Assembly (NCBI GenBank): GCA_035531075.1
Contig: DATKTO010000030.1
Location: 1-64,000, forward strand
From: 39-52-133 sp035531075
GTDB taxonomy: Bacteria; Pseudomonadota; Gammaproteobacteria; Burkholderiales; Gallionellaceae
Reading direction: 5' to 3'
Length of the DNA stretch: 64,000 bases
Part shown: one piece after another, positions 50,813 through 60,058 of the stretch
Position numbering within the stretch: position 1 is the stretch's first letter
How the letters are laid out: each line of letters begins with the position of its first letter
Translations under genes and position numbers: made by a program
The notes under the pieces: generated by a model
Seen by the model: only the letters and a program-made list of their open reading frames with translations
Databases searched by the model: none
What the model was told of the DNA's origin: nothing

Positions 50813-51504
50813 AAATACTGGCGCTGGAAACATCGACCGAATACTGCTCCGTCGCGTTGTGGCAGGACGGTGTGGTGACGGCAAAAAGCGAGAATGTAGG
50901 ACAGAAGCATTCCGAAGTGCTGATGGCGATGCTGGATGGCGTACTGAGTGACGCAGGGATCAGGCTTGCGCAACTGGATGGCATTGCCTTTGGTGCCGGC
51001 CCCGGTTCCTTTACCGGGGTGCGCATCGCCTGCGGCGTGACACAGGGTCTGGCGCTGGGGGCCAATCTGCCGGTGATCGGCATTTGCACCTTGCAGGCGG
51101 TCGCGCACGGCGCGGGTAACGATAAGGTGATCGCAGCGCTCGATGCGCGCATGGCCGAAGTGTATTTTGCCGTGTATGAAAAGCGCGATGGCGCATGGCA
51201 GACAGTGTGCGCGCCGTGCTTGTGCCTGCCGCAAGATACGCCTGCGGTGGAGGGAAGTGGCTGGCTCGGCGCCGGCAGCGGTTTTGCCGCCCATGGCACA
51301 GTGCTGCAACAACGTTATGCCGGACAGCTGAGTGCAATCGATGCGTCATGCGTGCCGCAAGCCGGCGCCATTGCCGAGCTCGCCGCGCCGCTGTTTGCGG
51401 CAGGCCTGGGCCTGGATGCAGCACTGGCGATGCCGCTCTATCTGCGCGACAAGGTGGCACTGAAAAACAGCGAGCGCCAGGCTATGGATCGTCAACCATC
51501 GTGA
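50809..51504 (+). CDS. tsaB: tRNA threonylcarbamoyladenosine biosynthesis protein TsaB
   Basis: A 231-residue ASKHA-fold protein starting MKILALETSTEYCSVALWQD, with the TsaB signature GAGPGSFTGVRIACGVTQGL and DARMAEVYFAVYEK. It scaffolds TsaD in formation of t6A37 on ANN-decoding tRNAs. ATGA overlap with ispF and GTGA overlap with rimI indicate a tightly coupled operon. Confidence 0.95.
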   Translation: MKILALETSTEYCSVALWQDGVVTAKSENVGQKHSEVLMAMLDGVLSDAGIRLAQLDGIAFGAGPGSFTGVRIACGVTQGLALGANLPVIGICTLQAVAHGAGNDKVIAALDARMAEVYFAVYEKRDGAWQTVCAPCLCLPQDTPAVEGSGWLGAGSGFAAHGTVLQQRYAGQLSAIDASCVPQAGAIAELAAPLFAAGLGLDAALAMPLYLRDKVALKNSERQAMDRQPS

Positions 51505-51971
51505 CTGGCCGCATAAAGCTGCGCGATATGACGCCGGCAGATGTTGATGCGGTGCTGCACATAGAGCAGCAAGTGCACGGCCACCCGTGGACGCGAGGCA
51601 TGTTCAGCGACGCGCTGGCGAACGGCTATATCTGCAAAATAGTTGAAGAAGGTGGTGAGATAGCCGGCTATGTTGTGCTGATGCCTGCGCTGGATGAGGT
51701 ACACCTGCTCGACATCAGCATTGCCGGCAAATTTCAACGCAAGGGCTTGGGTGAAAAATTGCTGGGCGAGATGCTGACCTTGGCGCGTGAGCGTAAATTT
51801 GAACGAATGATACTGGAAGTGCGCCGCTCCAATCTTGCGGCCGGCGCGCTGTACCGCAAGTTGGGCTTTGGCGAGATCGGCGTGCGGCGCGGTTATTACC
51901 CAAAAAATAATGGACGAGCGGAAAACAGTGAAAGAGAAGATGCGATCGTCATGGAGTGCAAACTAGAGTGA
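51501..51971 (+). CDS. rimI: Ribosomal protein S18 alanine N-acetyltransferase
   Basis: GTG at 51501 overlaps the tsaB stop (GTGA), giving 156 residues. GNAT fold with DVDAVLHIEQQVHGHPWTRG at the N-terminus, acetyl-CoA loop QRKGLGEKLL, and LEVRRSNLAAGALYRKLGF, the RimI signature. The C-terminal extension (NNGRAENSEREDAIVMECKL) is normal. It acetylates bS18 and possibly other N-termini. Confidence 0.93.
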   Translation: MTGRIKLRDMTPADVDAVLHIEQQVHGHPWTRGMFSDALANGYICKIVEEGGEIAGYVVLMPALDEVHLLDISIAGKFQRKGLGEKLLGEMLTLARERKFERMILEVRRSNLAAGALYRKLGFGEIGVRRGYYPKNNGRAENSEREDAIVMECKLE

Positions 51972-52807
51972 ACTCAATGCCTGTTTCGGATGTTGAAAGC
52001 GCGCGGCGCAGAGAAGATGTTCTACGCGAACTGAATCTCCATCCGCTGTGGCAGCTGCGCGTGGCCGCGACCACAAAGGTGCCCGCAGCACTGCCTGCTG
52101 TCGCAGCTGAGTCTGTACCTGTACCAGTTGTGCGGGCAGAACAAACCATCGCAAGCGAAATACCGGGGGCCGACATCGCCACGCCCATCGACGTTCCGGG
52201 CTGGCCTGAATTAAAGCAGCGTGTGAAGGAGTGCAGCGCATGCAAGCTGCGCGCGGGCTGCATGCAGACTGTGTTCGGCATGGGTGATGAAAAGGCAGAC
52301 TGGCTGTTTGTCGGGTCATGGCCAACCGAGGACGATGAAACCAAGGGCGAGCCCTTTGCGGGACAGGCAGGACAGTTGCTGGATAATATGCTGTCGGCGA
52401 TACAGCTGAAGCGCGAAAGCAATGTGTATCTTGCCAACGTCGTCAAGTGCTGCGGCGCCATCAAGCGCGGCCCCCAGGCGGAGGAGATTGCGCAATGCGC
52501 TCCCTATCTGGCCCGGCAAATTCAGCTGCTACAACCCAAAATGATTGTGGCATTGGGCCATGCAGCCGCCACCGGCTTGCTCGGCGAGGATCGGGAGTGG
52601 AACAGCTTGCTTGGCAATGTGCATGAGTTTCGTGGCTTTTCAAAAGACGGTTCGCAACAGGCAATCCCGCTTATCATCACACATCACCCCGCCGCGCTGC
52701 TGCTCTCGCCGCAGAACAAGGCACAGGCCTGGCGCGATCTGTGCCTGGCCAGGGATGCCATGCGCAACCTGCTGTCCGGCGCAGCGCAGCAGGCAACGGA
52801 AGTGTGA
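51968..52807 (+). CDS. Family 4-like uracil-DNA glycosylase (Fe-S)
   Basis: Start chosen at GTG 51968, overlapping the rimI stop like the previous two junctions; ATG at 51977 is the alternative. 279 residues. N-terminal ~75 residues are a variable linker; the UDG domain follows. CSACKLRAGC (with two cluster Cys), motif A GSWPTEDDETKGEPFAGQAG, NVVKCCGAIKR and IAQCAPYL supply the other Fe-S Cys, and motif B is HHPAALLL. Motif A departs from the usual GEAPG (here GSWPTE), as in several betaproteobacterial homologues. It excises uracil from DNA. Confidence 0.88.
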   Translation: MNSMPVSDVESARRREDVLRELNLHPLWQLRVAATTKVPAALPAVAAESVPVPVVRAEQTIASEIPGADIATPIDVPGWPELKQRVKECSACKLRAGCMQTVFGMGDEKADWLFVGSWPTEDDETKGEPFAGQAGQLLDNMLSAIQLKRESNVYLANVVKCCGAIKRGPQAEEIAQCAPYLARQIQLLQPKMIVALGHAAATGLLGEDREWNSLLGNVHEFRGFSKDGSQQAIPLIITHHPAALLLSPQNKAQAWRDLCLARDAMRNLLSGAAQQATEV

Positions 52808-52843
52808 CAATGATTGCATATCATCATATTGAGAGGTTGTTTC

Positions 52844-53824
52844 ATGGCTAGCAAAGCGGTACTGAAAGTACTGGTCGTCGAAGACAGCAGAGTGACTTTG
52901 AAAGCGATTTGCAACTACCTGGAGCGTATGGATATTCAACCATTGACTGCGGTAACGGGCAAGGAAGCGCTCGATATTTACCGGCGCGAACGTCCTGATA
53001 TCATTCTGCTGGATGGAAGGCTGCCCGATATCGACGGCTTTGAAGTTGCCCAGGAAATACGCTCGATGGAAAAGAAAAAAGACTGGACCGCGATTATTTT
53101 CCTGACCAGCATGACCAAGGACGAAGACCTGGCACGCGGCATTGAGGCAGGCGGCGATGATTATCTGATCAAGCCGATCAGCCAGATTGTGCTGCAAGCC
53201 AAGGTCAACGCAATGCGCAGGCTGGTCGAGATGCAGCGTTCATTGATCGAGCTCACCTACAAGCTCAATCAGGCCAACAAGGAATTGCAGCTGCTCTCCG
53301 CTACCGACGGCTTGACCGGCCTTTCCAACCGGCGGATGTATGATGAATTATCCCTGCGTGAATGGCGCCGTTGCGAGCGCGCGAAAAAACCTGTTTCACT
53401 GGTGATGGTGGACGTTGATCATTTCAAGCTTTATAACGACCACTATGGTCACCAGGCGGGTGATGAGTGCCTGAAGGCAGTGTCTACGCAGATGCGGCGC
53501 GCAGCACCTCGCGCCAGCGACGTGGTGGCGCGCTATGGCGGGGAGGAGTTTGTGTTTGCGCTGGGTGAGACAGACATGGCTGGCGCAAAATGGGTGGCCA
53601 ATCATTTGCGCCAGCGTATTGCTGATCTCAAGATGCCGCACCTTGCCTCGCCGTTGCAGTATGTGACCGTCAGCTGTGGCGTCGCTTCGGTAATACCCGG
53701 AGATAATTTGTCACTGGAGATTTTGCTGCAATCGGCTGACTATGCGCTGTACCAGGCGAAGGAGCAGGGGCGCAACAGGGTGGTAGGCGCGGAATACGGG
53801 CAAGTGAACAAAGAGATTGCCTGA
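52844..53824 (+). CDS. PleD-like response regulator diguanylate cyclase
   Basis: ATG at 52844 follows GAGAGG by seven bases; 326 residues. REC ~5-125 with acidic residue in VVEDSR, phospho-acceptor Asp57 (IILLDGRLPDIDG) and Lys110 (YLIKP). A coiled linker ~125-150 follows, then GGDEF ~153-318 with GGEEF at 232-236 and I-site RASD at 223-226. Phosphorylation-activated c-di-GMP synthesis is expected. No kinase is adjacent. It is convergent with the MBL/HDOD pair. Confidence 0.92.
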   Translation: MASKAVLKVLVVEDSRVTLKAICNYLERMDIQPLTAVTGKEALDIYRRERPDIILLDGRLPDIDGFEVAQEIRSMEKKKDWTAIIFLTSMTKDEDLARGIEAGGDDYLIKPISQIVLQAKVNAMRRLVEMQRSLIELTYKLNQANKELQLLSATDGLTGLSNRRMYDELSLREWRRCERAKKPVSLVMVDVDHFKLYNDHYGHQAGDECLKAVSTQMRRAAPRASDVVARYGGEEFVFALGETDMAGAKWVANHLRQRIADLKMPHLASPLQYVTVSCGVASVIPGDNLSLEILLQSADYALYQAKEQGRNRVVGAEYGQVNKEIA

Positions 53825-53874
53825 ACAGTAAATGTCTTCAGGACTTCAAGCGGCACAATGATGAATTGTCCAGC

Positions 53875-54756
53875 CTAAATTAATATTTCTTCCCCCTCGC
53901 GCGCCAGGCGGATGTCAATATCCTTGCAGGCATGGCGCGTTACCGCTTCAGCAAAAACCTTTTCCAGATCATCGTCACTGCGGGTGGGTTCGTGGTGTGT
54001 GCAATACAGGATTTTTGCGCCGGCGGCTTTGGCCAATTCGATGCAGCTGTCAAAAGTGCCATGCCCCCAGCCCTGTTTCGACGGATACTCGGTCAGGGTA
54101 TAGGAGGAATCTGCGATCAGAATATCAACGCCTCTGATCGCTTCCACAATGGACAAGCGCTGTTCTTCGATTAATGCCTGATAATCCTCGTAGCCATCAT
54201 CGCCGGCATCATAGATGTTGTAGTGAGGCTCGTGATCGCCGGTGAAAAATATCGACTTCCCCTTGCATTCAATACGGTAGCCGAGATTGACGACCGGGTG
54301 GCTGAGCAGGGTGGGGGTGATGCTGGTCTTGCCTATCTTGATAACTTCATGTGGCATCACGGTCAGATAGTGCATGCGCGATTGGATTTCTGCCTCGCGC
54401 ACCGGAAAATAACTGTACTGCATCTGGATGTTCATGATGCGTTCCGGGCCGGCACCGGAGATGGGATCGAATGCGCCATACAGATGTATCGTATTGCCCG
54501 GTATGAAAATGGGTATGAAAAATGGCAAGCCCTGGATGTGATCCCAATGGCTATGGGTATTAAAAATATGCGCAGTGACCGGCAGCTCTTTGAGCAGTTG
54601 CTGTGCCAAGGGAAAGATGCCGGTGCCGCCATCCAGAATGATCAGGTCATTATCATCGGTGCGCACCTCGATGCAGGTGGTGTTGCCGCCATATCTCTGG
54701 GTGTTGGGGCCGGGTGAAGGGATGGATCCGCGCACTCCCCAGAATTTGATTTTCAT
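53875..54756 (-). CDS. MBL-fold metallohydrolase
   Basis: A 293-residue protein. Metal site HSHWDH (His68, His70, Asp72, His73), further ligands in LLSHPVVN, FTGDHEP and the C-terminal YCTHHEPTRSD. The start MKIKFWGVRGSIPSPGPNTQ and RYGGNTTCIEV are typical of the beta-lactamase-fold phosphodiesterase-like group found beside REC/HDOD signalling genes; the substrate may be a cyclic nucleotide (inference). It overlaps the HDOD gene by 4 bases (ATGA), so the two are translationally coupled. Confidence 0.85.
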   Translation of the reverse strand: MKIKFWGVRGSIPSPGPNTQRYGGNTTCIEVRTDDNDLIILDGGTGIFPLAQQLLKELPVTAHIFNTHSHWDHIQGLPFFIPIFIPGNTIHLYGAFDPISGAGPERIMNIQMQYSYFPVREAEIQSRMHYLTVMPHEVIKIGKTSITPTLLSHPVVNLGYRIECKGKSIFFTGDHEPHYNIYDAGDDGYEDYQALIEEQRLSIVEAIRGVDILIADSSYTLTEYPSKQGWGHGTFDSCIELAKAAGAKILYCTHHEPTRSDDDLEKVFAEAVTRHACKDIDIRLAREGEEILI

Positions 54757-55628
54757 GATTGAATCTCTTTGCTTATTTGCACGAAGGCTTGCGCCTCGGC
54801 GACGACATTGGACAGGTCTCCCAATTTTACAATGATTTCGTCGAGATTGCCGCCAAAGCGCTTGGCGATGGCGGGAGGTAGTTCTGCCATCAAGCTATAG
54901 TCGCTGTTATTCAAAGACTTATGTTTGCTGAGCTGGTCGGCCACAAACAGGCAGTTTTGCAGTGTTGAAATTTGTAGTGCAGCATCATGGTGATGGCGGA
55001 TGGCATCGCTGATTTTTTTCGGAAACTGCCATCCTTCCACCAGCATGGCACCCATCACGCTGTGGTCAACGCCGATGATTTTCCGCTCGGCTACATACAA
55101 GGGGACATGGTTCTCGGCGCTGTATCTCAATGCCTCCCTGAATTCTTCGGGCATAAACTGGGCAAATACCACTTTGCCGAAATCGTGCAGCAGCCCGGCG
55201 AGATTGCAGTCGGCGGGATCGGTTCCATCCTGGTTGAATTTCTGGCACAGGAGGCGCGCGATGCTGGCTGTGACGAGAGAGTGCATCAGGTAACGTTGCA
55301 TGTTGAAACCGGCCGCATTTTGCTGTGGCAGCGCACCGATGACAGCGAACGACAAGGCCATGTTTTTGATGGTGTTGAGACCAATAAAAACGATGGACTG
55401 GTTTACCGAGGTAATCTGCTTGGGCAGGCTGTAATAGGCGGAATTGATAATGTGCAGCAGCTTCATTGTCATCACCGGGTCTTTTTCGATGACTGAGACC
55501 AATTCCTTGGGCGAGCAATTTATATCGCGTGAAAGCTCAAGGATACGCTGCACGCTTTTGGGGAAAGCGGGCATCTTTTCCACGGCTGCGGATAGTTTTT
55601 TGTTGAGCGCTGAAGAAATTTCGGCCAT
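54753..55628 (-). CDS. HDOD-domain signalling protein
   Basis: A 291-residue protein. The HDOD domain covers ~20-215: FPKSVQRILELSRDINCSPK, HIINSAYYSLPKQITSVNQS, LLHDFGKVVFAQF and GVDHSVMGAMLVEGWQFPKK. It keeps HD in the LLHDFGK segment, as HDOD proteins usually do, but not the full HD-GYP set. The C-terminal ~75 residues are helical. Such proteins are regulatory scaffolds in c-di-GMP and chemosensory circuits. Upstream, coupled partner of the MBL gene. Confidence 0.88.
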   Translation of the reverse strand: MAEISSALNKKLSAAVEKMPAFPKSVQRILELSRDINCSPKELVSVIEKDPVMTMKLLHIINSAYYSLPKQITSVNQSIVFIGLNTIKNMALSFAVIGALPQQNAAGFNMQRYLMHSLVTASIARLLCQKFNQDGTDPADCNLAGLLHDFGKVVFAQFMPEEFREALRYSAENHVPLYVAERKIIGVDHSVMGAMLVEGWQFPKKISDAIRHHHDAALQISTLQNCLFVADQLSKHKSLNNSDYSLMAELPPAIAKRFGGNLDEIIVKLGDLSNVVAEAQAFVQISKEIQS

Positions 55629-55793
55629 AAATGGTATGTTACCTTAACATCTTCGTCAGGATGTTATTTATACAATCATTCCGATTTTCGCCTAACTTAA
55701 AGACGGGTATTCTGCAGGCTGTCTGAAAATTTTGACCTGCTGCTGCCCGCATAATGCCGGTCATGCGAAGTTAAACGAACTGTTTCCGGGAGG

Positions 55794-56240
55794 CTATTCT
55801 TCGCGCAGGCAATCCGCCCAATTGTTGGGCGTTTCATACAGGCGCACCCGCTGCAGGGTCAGGTGATTGTTATACGTGTCACGGTAAGCCTGGTCAAGCA
55901 ACTTGAAAGCCACTAATGCCAGATTTTCCGCGGTCGGCACGACATCCAGTACCACAGTGTTGTGTCCCGGCATGGTGTGCAGAAATTCAAGCACCCTGGT
56001 ATCGCCACGGTACACCAAAAAGGCATGATCCCAAGCATCCACCACCTGCTCTTTGGCAATGCGTTTGACATCGGAAAAGTCCATCACCATGCCCTGTTCT
56101 GAAGCGCCTTCCCGGGTGATGATGTCGCCGGACAGGGTGATTTCCAGCGCGTAGCGGTGGCCATGCAGATGCTTGCACTGGCTTGTGTGGTTGGGGATGC
56201 GGTGACCTGCATCAAATTCAAGGCGGCGTGTGATCTGCAT
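55794..56240 (-). CDS. queD: 6-carboxy-5,6,7,8-tetrahydropterin synthase
   Basis: A 148-residue protein. Zn ligands His13 (FDAGHRI), His26 and His28 (CKHLHGHRY); Cys22 matches the QueD catalytic Cys. GMVMDFSDVKRIAKEQVVDA, WDHAFL and VVPTAENLA complete the family pattern. It converts dihydroneopterin triphosphate to CPH4 on the queuosine pathway. No other queuosine gene is nearby. Confidence 0.94.
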   Translation of the reverse strand: MQITRRLEFDAGHRIPNHTSQCKHLHGHRYALEITLSGDIITREGASEQGMVMDFSDVKRIAKEQVVDAWDHAFLVYRGDTRVLEFLHTMPGHNTVVLDVVPTAENLALVAFKLLDQAYRDTYNNHLTLQRVRLYETPNNWADCLREE

Positions 56241-56336
56241 GGTTTATTCAAATAGATAATTGTGGGTTGCTTATGCGTCAGAAATATTGGCTGGAGAGCA
56301 GCCCTTTATGGCCAACGTGTTATTACTTGCTGCTAA

Positions 56337-56657
56337 TTATAACTGGAAAGACGATACCTCGCGGCGTAAGGCACGCACGCCAATTTCATCGGGCTGTTTT
56401 TCAAAGCGCAAAGCAAGTTATTGTGTGCTGATGCGATGGATGGTGTCTGTATTTTTCGGTTGCTTGGCTGCGGCGCGTACAGCGAAATCCTGTGGCCCTT
56501 TATGCACGGCGCGCACGATACCGCCTTGGGTCAGCTTTTTGCAGAATTTGAGATACGAGGTCTCCGTCTCGTCGGTTTGCCGTAAATAAAGTTTGCGCAG
56601 CATCAACAACACTATCAGCGCCACCCCGCTCAGCAGATTGAAGGCTATCTTCTGCTA
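56337..56657 (-). pseudogene. C-terminal remnant of a TgpA-like transglutaminase membrane protein
   Basis: The reverse frame after a TAG near 56655 reads KIAFNLLSGVALIVLLMLRK (a membrane helix), then TSYLKFCKKLTQGGIVRAVH and KGPQDFAVRAAAKQ. After an in-frame TAA where Tyr is expected it continues LALRFEKQPDEIGVRALRRE to a final stop at 56337. This is the layout of the DUF4129 tail of DUF3488/transglutaminase proteins (helix, FCRKLxxxG, EGPxDFAxR, YxxLRF). The N-terminal ~600 residues are missing, replaced by IS-derived sequence. Confidence 0.6.
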
Positions 56658-56674
56658 GCTGAGACTTCCATGAA

Positions 56675-57325
56675 GAGTCCGGTGAGGAAAGCAAACTGGC
56701 GTTCCGTGTCGCAACCCAGCACCTACTGGTGGTTCAATATATCAAGATTGAAACGCATCTTGAGCAGCCACGGCTCGTGGGCAAGATGAAAATGCGGCGC
56801 TGGATAAGCGTGACGGTTCACCCTGATATTTGTGGTCAGAACGAGCTTGCGCGCTCGCCGAATGAGCAACATAGCCAAGTCTTCCCAAATGCGCCAGTCG
56901 CGTCCCTCGTTGGCGTCGGCCAGCGTCGAACGTTTGACTGGCGAACGAAAGCCCATGCTGTACAGCTTCGCTTGATTCGCCAGCAAGCAGGTTTCGATGT
57001 CGCGCAGACTCTCGCGGTAAGTCAGCTGTGCGAAAGCCATCGCTCGGAATTGCTCGGTGCAGGCCAGACTGCGTACCCTGGAATCGCCGCCATAACGCGC
57101 CACGATACGCGCAAAGCTGGTCCACGGAACAAACTCCATAACTTGTGCGAACAGCGTCTTGCCCATGTTCATAGCTCACCTCCAGAGAAATCAATCTCTG
57201 GACGTTACTTGAATCGGAATGTGCGTAAACTGATTTCAAATCGGCACCAAAATAAATTGCTATGTAACCCGCGCCAATACTCACTCTTGGCTCGGAAATT
57301 TGTAAGTTAACCGGACACTACTGAT
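56675..57325 (-). mobile_element. Deleted IS4-type insertion sequence
   Basis: The left part carries a transposase fragment (56723-57172). The upstream end finishes near 57325 with TTAACCGGACACTACTG, typical of an IS end as I recall it. The opposite end near 56675 carries GTCCGGT, a possible degenerate inverted repeat. At ~650 bp it is about half the ~1.4 kb expected for this group, so the element is an internal-deletion relic. Boundaries are approximate. Confidence 0.6.
56723..57172 (-). pseudogene. Truncated IS4-family transposase (DUF4372 N-terminus)
   Basis: Begins MNMGKTLFAQVMEFVPWTSF, then RIVARYGGDSRVRSLACTEQ, AFAQLTYRESLRDIETCL and STLADANEGRDWRIWEDLA, which is the DUF4372/IS4 N-terminal domain. 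After about residue 110 (RRARKL) the family sequence stops and an unrelated 40-residue tail (VLTTNIRVNRHAYPAPHFHL) runs to a stop. The whole DDE catalytic domain is gone, so it cannot transpose. Confidence 0.85.
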
Positions 57326-57358
57326 TAACCAGAATATACTCACATTAGACAATATTAT

Positions 57359-57874
57359 TCATGATGATGCGCTATGTCGCTTTAAAGTTTCAACAATCCT
57401 CCTCGCCCCTGCTTCATTCAACCCATAAGCAAACATTAACTCCTGTATCAAGTAAGTCCATATCATAGGTGGCTCAAAATCAACAGCAGTGCTCACCCTT
57501 ATCACCGCCTGTGTTACGTCTGATAAGCGTGTAAACGCCTCGGCACCTTGAATATCATTCTGACTGGGAGAATCGCCTGGAACCTGATTGAGGGTGTTTG
57601 GTAACTCAGCCTTGGTGCGGCTTTTGCTTTTGTTGAAGAAATCAGGATTGGCCGACAGGAATGTGTGGATCAATGCCAGAATGCCGTCGGGTGGTTGATA
57701 TTCGGTGCGGACGCCATCTTTGCCTCCACCGCCTTTCACTACTCGCGATTTCCAACTTTCTTTTTTAGCACGTCTCATGCAGCCACTCATGGATTGAGGT
57801 AAGCCCGCGACAAAACGCTCGCCTAGAAGTGCTAGCGCAGCTGCAGAAAACCAATTATCATAGTCCGTACTCAT
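57359..57874 (-). CDS. Orphan protein with Mu-type DNA-binding domain
   Basis: A 171-residue protein. Residues ~6-65 fit the Mu repressor/transposase winged-helix DNA-binding domain: WFSAAALALLGERFVAGLPQ, then MRRAKKESWKSRVVKGGGGK and TEYQPP. The remaining ~100 residues include a Ser/Asn-rich linker and a helical C-terminus (LIQELMFAYGLNEAGARRIV). It may be a regulator left behind by a Mu-like phage. No other phage genes are present, and it lies directly beside the IS4 relic. Confidence 0.6.
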   Translation of the reverse strand: MSTDYDNWFSAAALALLGERFVAGLPQSMSGCMRRAKKESWKSRVVKGGGGKDGVRTEYQPPDGILALIHTFLSANPDFFNKSKSRTKAELPNTLNQVPGDSPSQNDIQGAEAFTRLSDVTQAVIRVSTAVDFEPPMIWTYLIQELMFAYGLNEAGARRIVETLKRHSASS

Positions 57875-58403
57875 GATTTAAAGTTATGACTTAATGAAAA
57901 TTGAGAAATATTTAGCATGTTGATTTTAAGCAAATAATTTAAATAGTTGTAAAATAATAGCTCTGACCCTTGACAAGTTATGACTGCAGTCATAACATCG
58001 ATTTATATAAAAAAATATTACACATTCAATCGAATATGCAAAATACAGCCGTAAAGAAAACATCTCTTAAGCGCAAGCGTGATCGCACCCTCTGCATTGT
58101 GGGCAACACAGCTAGGTGCGGAATTATTGTTTGAGTGCGACGGGCACGTTTGATATCAGAGTAATTTAATTTACCTAATTGTCTGCCTCCTTAGTTTTTC
58201 ATGTTCATTATTGTTTTCAACTGATTGTTGAAGATAGGCTTGCATAGTTTATGCGAAATATCAGAACAAAATAGAATTAAATGACTCTGGTATATCCATA
58301 CAGTTGTTTTGATAAGCCTGCTCAAATCCACTGGATAACGCGCATGTGGAGTTGTTGCTTCATATTTTTACGCAGTCACACAACCATTAGAAGGATCGAG
58401 TGG
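57875..58403. other. Intergenic region, no gene seen
   Basis: 529 AT-rich bases between divergent genes. An in-frame upstream extension of the chemoreceptor (from 58281) occurs, but without a ribosome site. No hairpin or repeat was recognised. Confidence 0.5.
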
Positions 58404-59630
58404 ATGACACATCGAAATATTTGTGCAGCATCGTTTGGAAATGATTTTTTCTTGTGGGTCATATTGGTTTTGGGTGTGTGTGGGGCAGCCTTAATATTTT
58501 TACTGAGTGGAAGCGACTGGGCAGGAATTTCATCTTCCATATGCTTTTTCTTATTGGCTGCCGTTGTGGGTTGGTGGCTTTCACGGCGTCACGGCGCACA
58601 GATTAATCACTCTGTAGCGCAAGCGCTATCCCAGGCCCGCGCTGAATATGAGGTCGCGCATGCCAATGCAGCCATCAGCGGTCTGGAAGAAGTGTGCGTA
58701 GAAGCTGTACCGATCTGGTCAAAACAAATTGAAACTTCCCGTGTTCAGACTGAAGACGCCATTCTGGCACTGAGCAGTCGTTTTGCAGGGATACATGCAA
58801 AGCTGGAAGCCGAAGTGAAAGCCTCGCAAGTTACTGCTGGTGATATGGCGGGGAATGCTGCAGGCGGTGCTTTGGCAGTGCTGGAGCAAAGCAGGACTGA
58901 GCTAATCAGTGTCATCGACTCCCTCAAGGCATCGCAGTGCAGCCGCAATGAAATCCTGGCGCAAATCCGCAGTCTTACCGATTACACCGGCGAATTGCGG
59001 GCGATGGCAACCGAAGTGGCCGAGATTGCGTCGCGTACCAATCTGCTGGCTTTAAATGCCGCGATAGAAGCGGCCCGCGCCGGTGAAGCAGGGCGCGGTT
59101 TCGCCGTGGTGGCTGACGAAGTGCGCAAATTATCCAACCTCTCCAGCGATACCGGAAAAAAAATGTCGGGTAAAGTAGATGTCATTAACAGTGCCATCTC
59201 CAGTGTATTCAAAATAGCGGAAAACACTTCCGATCAGGATTCAAAATCAGTCGCAAGCTCAGAATCTGCCATCCAACAGGTAATGGATCGTTTTCATAAT
59301 GTTACATCGAGCCTGTCTGACTCCGCTCTCCTGTTGCAACAGGAGAGCAACGGCATCAGCAAAGAAATATCCGACGTACTGGTATCGCTGCAATTTCAGG
59401 ACCGGGTGAGCCAGATACTGGCACACGTGCGCAATAACATGGACAGCCTATATCAACGCATTCTTCTAAGCAGGCAAGACATTGCAAATTCATCCGGTCA
59501 ATCCAGGAAAATCAATGCGCAAGAATGGTTGGCAGATATGGAGTTGACCTATGCCACCCAGGAGCAACGGCAAATACATAGCGGCGCAAAAAATGCAGCG
59601 GCCACAAAACAGGAAATCACTTTTTTTTAA
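58404..59630 (+). CDS. Methyl-accepting chemotaxis protein without periplasmic sensor
   Basis: ATG at 58404 (AGGA about 10 bases upstream; an upstream extension to 58281 is less likely) gives 408 residues. Two adjacent N-terminal membrane helices (~15-35, 40-58) have almost no periplasmic loop. A coiled region follows, then the signalling tip EIASRTNLLALNAAIEAARA and GEAGRGFAVVADEVRKLSNL. The C-terminus has LQFQDRVSQILAHVRNNMDS, common in receptors that sense internally. First gene of the cluster with cheY (9 bases downstream), STAS and cheA. Confidence 0.9.
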   Translation: MTHRNICAASFGNDFFLWVILVLGVCGAALIFLLSGSDWAGISSSICFFLLAAVVGWWLSRRHGAQINHSVAQALSQARAEYEVAHANAAISGLEEVCVEAVPIWSKQIETSRVQTEDAILALSSRFAGIHAKLEAEVKASQVTAGDMAGNAAGGALAVLEQSRTELISVIDSLKASQCSRNEILAQIRSLTDYTGELRAMATEVAEIASRTNLLALNAAIEAARAGEAGRGFAVVADEVRKLSNLSSDTGKKMSGKVDVINSAISSVFKIAENTSDQDSKSVASSESAIQQVMDRFHNVTSSLSDSALLLQQESNGISKEISDVLVSLQFQDRVSQILAHVRNNMDSLYQRILLSRQDIANSSGQSRKINAQEWLADMELTYATQEQRQIHSGAKNAAATKQEITFF

Positions 59631-59639
59631 GGGAAATTT

Positions 59640-60008
59640 ATGGCAAAAACAATATTGATTGTCGATGATTCTGCAAGCGTGCGCCAAGTCGTCAGCATTG
59701 CGTTAAAAAGTGCAGGTTACGATGTGATGGAAGGGCATGATGGTGCGGACGCGCTGACCAAGCTTACCGGTCAAAAAATACACCTCATCATCAGCGATGT
59801 GAACATGCCCAATATGGACGGCATCACTTTTGTCAAAGAAGTCAAAAAACTGGCCGACTACAAGTTTACCCCCATCATCATGCTTACCACGGAATCGCAG
59901 GAAGGAAAAAAACAGGAAGGTCAGGCAGCGGGTGCCAAAGCCTGGATTGTCAAACCATTCCAGCCTGAGCAAATGCTGGATGCTGTGTCCAAGTTAATCT
60001 TGCCCTGA
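59640..60008 (+). CDS. cheY: CheY-like response regulator
   Basis: A 122-residue single receiver: IVDDSASVRQ at the start, phospho-acceptor Asp53 (LIISDVNMPNMDG), Thr in MLTTESQ and Lys in IVKPFQP, all as in CheY. It is probably phosphorylated by the CheA at 60519. Nine bases separate it from the receptor gene. Confidence 0.93.
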   Translation: MAKTILIVDDSASVRQVVSIALKSAGYDVMEGHDGADALTKLTGQKIHLIISDVNMPNMDGITFVKEVKKLADYKFTPIIMLTTESQEGKKQEGQAAGAKAWIVKPFQPEQMLDAVSKLILP

Positions 60009-60058
60009 AAGCATTACGGGGTCATGTTTCTCCTTAAAACTAACGATGGGATATAACC

